From assembly GCA_964423985.1 (NCBI GenBank), contig CAYRGE010000032.1:1-6842 (forward strand): DNA of 6,842 nt, read 5' to 3'. Below the pieces are notes generated by a model, which searched no databases, had not been told where the DNA came from, and saw nothing but the letters and a program-made list of their open reading frames with translations. Origin of the DNA: CAYRGE01 sp964423985 (GTDB lineage Bacteria > Patescibacteriota > Minisyncoccia > Phycocordibacterales > CAYRGE01). The first letter of the stretch is position 1, and the number at the start of each line of letters is the position of its first letter. The translations under genes were made by a program, and so were the position numbers. Below are positions 1 through 4,089 of this stretch, in pieces.

Positions 1-4
1 AGAT

Positions 5-112
5 TTACTTTGCATACCTCAAAGCAAAGATAGAAAGTGAGATGATTAATAGGTTGGATAGCCCAAGTGATACAAACATTGCTGTAATTCCTAGAGAGTC
101 AGTGAGAGTAAT
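5..112 (-). pseudogene. Remnant of a flippase 3' end (C-terminal 35 codons)
   Basis: Read on the minus strand from 112 to 8, 35 codons followed by a TAA at 5-7 encode a peptide matching the C-terminus of the intact flippase at 1307-2641; 29 of 35 residues agree by hand alignment. The shared core includes DSLGITAMFVSLGLSN. The peptide ends in FALRYAK-stop, whereas the intact protein reads FALRSTK and continues. Homology stops at about 113, and a TGA lies in frame at 149-151, so the rest of the gene is missing and there is no plausible start. Several of the 15 base differences are synonymous, which suggests that the two copies diverged partly as coding sequence. It is either the displaced original end of the flippase or the leftover of a second flippase gene. 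It is very unlikely to be expressed as a useful protein. Confidence 0.8.
8..112. repeat. Direct repeat copy 1 (flippase 3' end)
   Basis: This stretch aligns without gaps to 1346-1450 at a constant offset of 1338 bp. By hand count 90 of 105 positions agree, with an uninterrupted identical run of 44 bases at 54-97. Similarity fades at 113 on the right and at 7 on the left. With copy 2 it brackets the ATPase gene. Confidence 0.85.
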
Positions 113-122
113 ACAGTGAATG

Positions 123-154
123 AATTGACTGAATTTAGCGATATTTAGTCAATT
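123..154. promoter_or_regulatory. Dyad upstream of the ATPase promoter, possible operator
   Basis: The arms AATTGACT (123-130) and AGTCAATT (147-154) are perfect reverse complements. After one mismatch (131/146) three further pairs (132-134 with 143-145) extend the dyad, leaving a central loop of 8 bases. The hexamer TTGACT occurs on the plus strand at 125-130, inverted at 147-152, and again at 157-162 as the presumed -35 box. The position directly upstream of the -35 suits a repressor or activator site. A weak hairpin in a minus-strand transcript is the alternative. The function is inferred from position only. Confidence 0.4.
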
Positions 155-156
155 GG

Positions 157-185
157 TTGACTGAAATTATAGACTTTGCTATAAT
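157..185 (+). promoter_or_regulatory. Sigma70-type promoter of the ATPase gene, leaderless arrangement
   Basis: The -35 box TTGACT (157-162) is separated by 17 bases from a perfect -10 box TATAAT (180-185). Only 8 bases lie between the -10 box and the ATG at 194, so the expected transcription start (about 192-194) falls at or within two bases of the start codon. No usable Shine-Dalgarno site fits; the AGG at 189-191 is only two bases from the ATG. The transcript is therefore probably leaderless. The in-frame TAA at 182-184, inside the -10 box, rules out an earlier start. Confidence 0.8.
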
Positions 186-193
186 CACAGGTA

Positions 194-1333
194 ATGATTG
201 AAAGATTTTACACAAAAGAATATATAGCAAAGAATCTGAAGCCAAATTCTGTATTGATGCTCTATGGTCCAAGGCAGGTTGGTAAAACAACTCTGATAGA
301 AAATTTTCTCAGCTCTTATGATGGTAAGTTTTTTTCTGGCTTTGGAGAAGACAGTGACTTGAGAGAGATATTAGAGCCACTGAAGGCACAGAGAATTCTT
401 ACTTTTTTTGCTAATTATGATTTAATATTTATTGATGAGGCGCAAAAAATTAAAAATATTGGAGAAGCACTGAAGATACTGGTTGACCATGGAAACGATG
501 TAAAAATAATAGCTACCGGGTCGTCATCTTTTGAGCTTGAGCAATCTGTAGGTGAGCCACTTGTTGGACGCTCTGAGATTATGCGATTATTTCCAATATC
601 AGCATTAGAATTATCTGCACAGTACGGTAATATGTATTTACATAGTAATCTTGAAAATCTGTTGATATATGGATCTTATCCAGACACGCTCAATGCTTCA
701 TCATATGATGATAAACAAAAATACTTATTGAAATTGATTAACCAATATCTGTACAAAGACATTTTAGAGATTGATAAGATAAGAAATACAAGCAAAATAG
801 CAGACTTACTCACATTAATTGCATATCAGATTGGTAAAGAAGTGTCTTTGGCAGAGCTTGGTAATGCGCTGGACATAAGCAAAAATACGGTAGCAAAATA
901 CATAGATTTACTTGAGAAGAGCTTTATACTTATAAAGGTGCGTGGTTTCAGTCGTAATCTCCGTAAGGAGGTTACTAAAATGCACAGGTATTACTTCTAT
1001 GACAATGGTGTGCGCAATGCGATAATAAAAAATTTCAATTTTATCAAAAATAGAGATGACATTGGCGCATTATGGGAGAATTTTCTTTTTATGGAAAGAT
1101 TCAAAAAAAGACACTATGAAGATATCTACGCAAATGAATATTTTTGGCGCACATATGACAAGACGGAAGTTGATTTAGTTGAAGAGAGAGACGGTAAATT
1201 GTATGGTTATGAATTTAAGTGGGGAAACAAAATACCAAAAGCTCCAAAGCAGTGGCTAGGGACTTATGATAATGCAAGATATGAAGTGATAAATCGTGAT
1301 AATTATTTAGAGTTTATTGCGTTGGTTCAATAG
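194..1333 (+). CDS. AAA+-like ATPase with DUF4143-type C-terminal region
   Basis: The 379-residue soluble protein belongs to the large family of prokaryotic ATPases that pair an AAA domain with a DUF4143-like C-terminus. Visible motifs are Walker A GPRQVGKTT (25-33), Walker B LIFIDEAQ (77-84), a sensor-like IATGSSS (106-112) and LVGR (123-126). A winged-helix-like segment follows at about 200-250 (SLAELGNALDISKNTVAKYI). The C-terminal part carries E295, D327 and the pair E340-x-K342, an arrangement resembling a PD-(D/E)xK nuclease fold. The length is typical of the family, whose cellular role is poorly known; DNA binding and a toxin-like, defence or mobile role have been suggested for relatives. 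The start at 194 is the first possible one, since TAA is in frame at 182. The gene has its own promoter, sits between two copies of a flippase 3' end, and overlaps the convergent intact flippase gene by 27 bp. This context suggests inserted accessory cargo. The family call is firm; function is unknown. Confidence 0.9.
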   Translation: MIERFYTKEYIAKNLKPNSVLMLYGPRQVGKTTLIENFLSSYDGKFFSGFGEDSDLREILEPLKAQRILTFFANYDLIFIDEAQKIKNIGEALKILVDHGNDVKIIATGSSSFELEQSVGEPLVGRSEIMRLFPISALELSAQYGNMYLHSNLENLLIYGSYPDTLNASSYDDKQKYLLKLINQYLYKDILEIDKIRNTSKIADLLTLIAYQIGKEVSLAELGNALDISKNTVAKYIDLLEKSFILIKVRGFSRNLRKEVTKMHRYYFYDNGVRNAIIKNFNFIKNRDDIGALWENFLFMERFKKRHYEDIYANEYFWRTYDKTEVDLVEERDGKLYGYEFKWGNKIPKAPKQWLGTYDNARYEVINRDNYLEFIALVQ

Positions 1334-2641
1334 TTTAACCAAACACTTTGTACTTCTCAAAGCAAAAACAGAAAGCAAGATAATTAATAGATTGGATAGC
1401 CCAAGTGATACAAACATTGCTGTAATTCCTAGAGAATCTTTTAGAATAATAAACGCCGTAATTGAGGTAATGAGACTTGCGATTATTATAAATAACATAA
1501 CAGAGTTTCGTTTTCTAGCTATGAGTAGTTGCCAGATTATTCCAACAAGAACAAAAAGTGGAATGATTAAAGAGAGTAGCTGAGAAATAAAGATACTTGT
1601 AGAATACGCTGGAAATATCGTGGACATAATTATCGGAGCAAGAGGAATATATATAATTGGTATTATGAACATTATTCCCGTAAACATAGAAAGTTTCTTG
1701 AAAAGTTTCTTTTGTTCGCTTTTTTCTGAATAATTTTTTTGTGTAAATTTTGGCAATAAAACTTGTGGCAAAAACCCAAATAAAAGTGCGAGACTCGTTG
1801 GAATTGTAAAAGCGACTATATAAATCGCCAACGCTTCACTCCCCAAAAAGTGCCAAATTAACAATTTATCTATACTCCCATATAAAACACCAAGAACCCC
1901 TATTAATGTCAGGTGTTTCCCGTATTTTATTATCTCGCTTTGTGAATTTAACTCATCTTTACTGATTAGGTCTTGTTTGATTGTTTGCGATTTGAGGGTG
2001 CGAATGAAAAAAAATAAACGAGTGGTAATTTGACCAATAAAAAAAACAGAGACAAGCACGAGAATGTTTTTTGTGATTAAAGCAACTATAACCATCAAAA
2101 ATGCTTGTATTACCCTAGAAATTGCTTCATAGATTGCGGGTGTTTTGAAATTTTGTTTGCCCTTATAATAATCAGAATATATAAAAAATGTTTCAAAAAA
2201 CGGAATAAAGAGTGCGGATATTCCAAATATGTATGCAAGTAAATTATTGCCTTGACTAAAATAGTAGAGTGCGACAAGTAGAGATGCCAGCGAACCAATT
2301 AAACCCCATTTTATTTTTACTTTTGTAATCGCAAGTAAATCTATGTGTGCTCCTTGTGCGACAAAACGCGTAGTTGCAGTATTAATTCCAGGTAATGCAG
2401 CGATTGCAAGCATTGGAATAACAGCCAAAACAAACCTATATTGTCCGAATGTTTCTTTTGGCAGAAGGCTTGTAAGCAACACTGTAACAACGAAAGCCGA
2501 AACAGCTCCAACAGCTTGAGCTCCAAACAACCAACTCCCTCCACCAATCAAATACACCATATCCGTCTTTGTGTATTTTTCGCTCCAGCGTAAAAATTTA
2601 ATTATTTTACCTTTAATTTTGTGTGCTGTAAGAGATGTCAT
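1307..2641 (-). CDS. Polysaccharide/oligosaccharide flippase, Wzx-like (MOP superfamily)
   Basis: The 444-residue integral membrane protein has about 12 hydrophobic helices, roughly at 36-60, 68-88, 112-128, 133-155, 176-192, 194-214, 243-264, 268-296, 318-340, 347-372, 378-398 and 405-427. The N-terminal pattern (GGGSWLFGAQAVGAV, then a segment around LPKETFGQYRF and RFVAQGA) is typical of the RfbX/Wzx branch of the MOP exporters. These proteins move lipid-linked sugar units across the cytoplasmic membrane for surface polysaccharide or glycoprotein assembly. Length and topology suit a complete protein. MurJ is less likely, but the substrate cannot be read from sequence. The start is fixed because a TAA lies in frame four codons upstream (2651-2653). 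The last 12 residues (433-444) go beyond the end seen in the remnant at 5-112, and their final nine codons, stop included, lie antisense to the ATPase 3' end. No glycosyltransferase gene is present in the window. Confidence 0.88.
   Translation of the reverse strand: MTSLTAHKIKGKIIKFLRWSEKYTKTDMVYLIGGGSWLFGAQAVGAVSAFVVTVLLTSLLPKETFGQYRFVLAVIPMLAIAALPGINTATTRFVAQGAHIDLLAITKVKIKWGLIGSLASLLVALYYFSQGNNLLAYIFGISALFIPFFETFFIYSDYYKGKQNFKTPAIYEAISRVIQAFLMVIVALITKNILVLVSVFFIGQITTRLFFFIRTLKSQTIKQDLISKDELNSQSEIIKYGKHLTLIGVLGVLYGSIDKLLIWHFLGSEALAIYIVAFTIPTSLALLFGFLPQVLLPKFTQKNYSEKSEQKKLFKKLSMFTGIMFIIPIIYIPLAPIIMSTIFPAYSTSIFISQLLSLIIPLFVLVGIIWQLLIARKRNSVMLFIIIASLITSITAFIILKDSLGITAMFVSLGLSNLLIILLSVFALRSTKCLVKLLNQRNKL
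1346..1450. repeat. Direct repeat copy 2, inside the flippase gene
   Basis: This is the counterpart of 8-112 and encodes flippase residues 398-432. The left edge of the similarity coincides with the place where copy 1 has its stop codon. Here the aligned codon is TGT (Cys433) and the frame stays open. Confidence 0.85.
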
Positions 2642-2647
2642 AAATAT

Positions 2648-2675
2648 ATTTTAATCTATCTTTTTTTAATTGCAA
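2648..2675 (-). promoter_or_regulatory. Candidate leaderless promoter of the flippase gene
   Basis: On the minus strand TTGCAA (2675-2670) and TAAAAT (2653-2648) are spaced by 16 bases. Six bases separate the -10 box from the ATG, placing the expected transcription start on the A of the start codon. No Shine-Dalgarno sequence is present; the upstream stretch is almost pure A/T. Both boxes deviate from consensus, so this is tentative, and AT-rich DNA gives many chance matches. Confidence 0.4.
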
Positions 2676-2742
2676 TTCTCTTTTGTAATAATTAGCATTA
2701 TTTAAACATTGTTTAGTTCTACTCTATTCTGTTGAGGTATTT

Positions 2743-2911
2743 CTGGATTGCTTCGTACCTCGCAATGACGGAGAGTGTTCGCAATGACAGAAAAACTCTA
2801 GTGATGACAAACAACCATTAACCCTCGTCTTTGCGAGAAGTGGATCGGTAGCGGAACGACATCACCGTCTTTGCGAGAAGTGCAATGAAATGGAACGACG
2901 CGGCAATCCAG
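2743..2911. repeat. Intergenic palindromic (REP/MITE-like) element
   Basis: The element fills most of the 304-bp gap between rmuC and the flippase gene. Its ends are perfect inverted repeats, CTGGATTGC (2743-2751) and GCAATCCAG (2903-2911). A second inverted pair matches except for one base: CTCGCAATGACG (2759-2770) against CGTCTTTGCGAG (2866-2877). The left arm is shorter than the right, so the element is imperfect or decayed. TCGCAATGAC is repeated at 2760-2769 and 2779-2788. Sequences of this kind, with CTGGATTGC and CTCGCAATGACG cores, are recalled as dispersed intergenic repeats in many unrelated bacterial genomes. It has no coding potential and its local GC is higher than its surroundings. 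It may be transcribed as a hairpin downstream of rmuC. The rest of the gap holds only A/T-rich promoter-like sequence. Confidence 0.75.
2826..2905. repeat. Two 40-bp tandem units within the palindromic element
   Basis: CGTCTTTGCGAGAAGTG occurs at 2826-2842 and again at 2866-2882, exactly 40 bases apart. GGAACGAC follows at 2853-2860 and 2893-2900 with the same offset. The parts between differ, so these are two diverged copies of the right arm of the element. Confidence 0.75.
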
Positions 2912-2945
2912 TACGAAACTTTAAACACCCTCCCTTTTTATGTTT

Positions 2946-4025
2946 TTATGAGGACTGGGATGGTTTTTCAATTTGAAGTACACTTATATCACTTGACTCC
3001 CCTGTTATACGAACAACATCTTTGTCTATTTTCCCAAGCTCTTTATGTGCGATATTGTAATTACCAACTGTAGCACTTAAAGAATTTCCAAGTTTTTGCA
3101 TAAATGTGTCGTGATTCCCAAGATGTCGTCCGAGCTCCCCCACTCTTTTTATAATCTCTGTTGCTCTCTCTTCTATTTCCAAAGACCGCAACCCTTGTTT
3201 AATTGTCTGTAAATAAGCAAGAAATGAGGTTGGAGAAACGATAACAACTTTTTTCTGTATGAATGCATACTCTATTAAATCGCGTGTTGATGTTTTTACT
3301 GCACCAACTCTGTTTACAAGTAAATCATAATAAATAGCTTCAGATGGTATAAACATAAAAGCAAAATCCATAGTCCCCTCTTTTGGTTTTATGTATTTTG
3401 ATGTTTCGTCTATTCTCTTTTTTAAATCTTGCTTAAATACTTTTTCTAATATTTCTCGCTCTTCTGCATCACGAGATTCTAGAATTTTATTATAGTTTTC
3501 AAGAGAAAACTTTGAGTCAATGGGGAGTATCTTTTTTTTATCAAGAAATACCACTGCATCTACAATTTCACCACTGCTAAATTTGTATTGCATTTTATAC
3601 CCCTCAGGAGCAAGGACATTTTGTAAAACTGTTTCAAGATAATATTCACCCAAAATACCTCGTTGTTTTGGGTTTTTCAAAATATCCTGCAAAGACTGAA
3701 GCTGATCGGCAAAACCAACAACCTGTTTATTGGTTTCTTTTACACTGGTTAATTCTTCTGTAATCTCTTTTACAAGTTTTTGAGATTCGGTAAATTGAGA
3801 ACGCATAGCCAGATTCATATCTTTTTGTGATTCGCTCAATTTTGTGTCTACTGTTTTTGCAAGCATCTCCATTTGGTTTTGTAGTAAAAGAAAGCCTTGA
3901 TTATTTTTGTCGCTGTCTTTATCGTCTTTCTCATCTTTCATTTTCTTGAAAAACAACCATGACGCAACACCAGCAAGCACCACTCCCAACAAAATTCCCA
4001 TAATTATATATAAAATATTATCCAT
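2946..4025 (-). CDS. rmuC: RmuC family protein (DNA recombination/maintenance, membrane-anchored)
   Basis: The 359-residue protein has an N-terminal membrane anchor (about 4-26), a charged linker, a predicted coiled coil at about 45-115 and the RmuC domain from about 115 to 330. Signature stretches are LKNPKQRGILGE (116-127), IVDAVVFLD (154-162), LPIDSKFSLENY (167-178) and FMFIPSEAIYYDL (223-235). D156, D170 and K172 fit the catalytic pattern of a PD-(D/E)xK-like nuclease core. RmuC homologues limit recombination between short inverted repeats in E. coli; the biochemical activity is not well defined. The length is somewhat short for the family, with a reduced coiled coil as often seen in small genomes. 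The gene follows the P-type ATPase gene by 41 bp on the same strand but has its own promoter. No Shine-Dalgarno is visible upstream of the ATG. An inverted-repeat element lies just downstream; a functional link is not implied. Confidence 0.93.
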   Translation of the reverse strand: MDNILYIIMGILLGVVLAGVASWLFFKKMKDEKDDKDSDKNNQGFLLLQNQMEMLAKTVDTKLSESQKDMNLAMRSQFTESQKLVKEITEELTSVKETNKQVVGFADQLQSLQDILKNPKQRGILGEYYLETVLQNVLAPEGYKMQYKFSSGEIVDAVVFLDKKKILPIDSKFSLENYNKILESRDAEEREILEKVFKQDLKKRIDETSKYIKPKEGTMDFAFMFIPSEAIYYDLLVNRVGAVKTSTRDLIEYAFIQKKVVIVSPTSFLAYLQTIKQGLRSLEIEERATEIIKRVGELGRHLGNHDTFMQKLGNSLSATVGNYNIAHKELGKIDKDVVRITGESSDISVLQIEKPSQSS

Positions 4026-4060
4026 TTTTTTAAATATTAATCATTAATGTATGACAACCA

Positions 4061-4089
4061 ATTATACTAATTTACTGAATTGCTGTTAA
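4061..4089 (-). promoter_or_regulatory. Promoter of rmuC, overlapping the end of the P-type ATPase gene
   Basis: On the minus strand TTAACA (4089-4084) lies 17 bases from a perfect TATAAT (4066-4061). The -35 box is inside the last codons of the upstream ATPase gene, and the spacer contains its TAG stop (4069-4067). The expected start near 4054 gives a leader of about 29 bases. The leader contains the palindrome ATTAAT-C-ATTAAT (4036-4048), which may be an operator or just AT-rich chance. rmuC can thus be transcribed independently. Confidence 0.7.

Noticed and set aside
149..151. UGA read as an amino acid (recoded genetic code, as in some candidate phyla)
   Set aside because: The four intact genes have no in-frame TGA, and glycines and tryptophans in conserved motifs use standard codons. 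The in-frame TGA here lies beyond the end of the homology in the remnant.
1322..1342. Small hairpin (TTGGTT / AACCAA) at the convergent ATPase-flippase junction as a bidirectional terminator
   Set aside because: The stem is only six pairs plus two beyond a mismatch, AT-leaning, and has no T-run on either strand.
1317..1583. Open frame of 88 codons on the plus strand
   Set aside because: It lies antisense within the flippase gene, shows no family motif, and its content is explained by the coding strand opposite.
2743..2911. CRISPR array or tandem regulatory array
   Set aside because: There are only two 40-bp units, with diverged interiors and an overall inverted-repeat structure; no regular repeat-spacer pattern exists.
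2885..3073. Plus-strand open frame of 62 codons beginning in the palindromic repeat
   Set aside because: It runs from the repeat into the antisense of rmuC and has no ribosome site, promoter or recognisable product.
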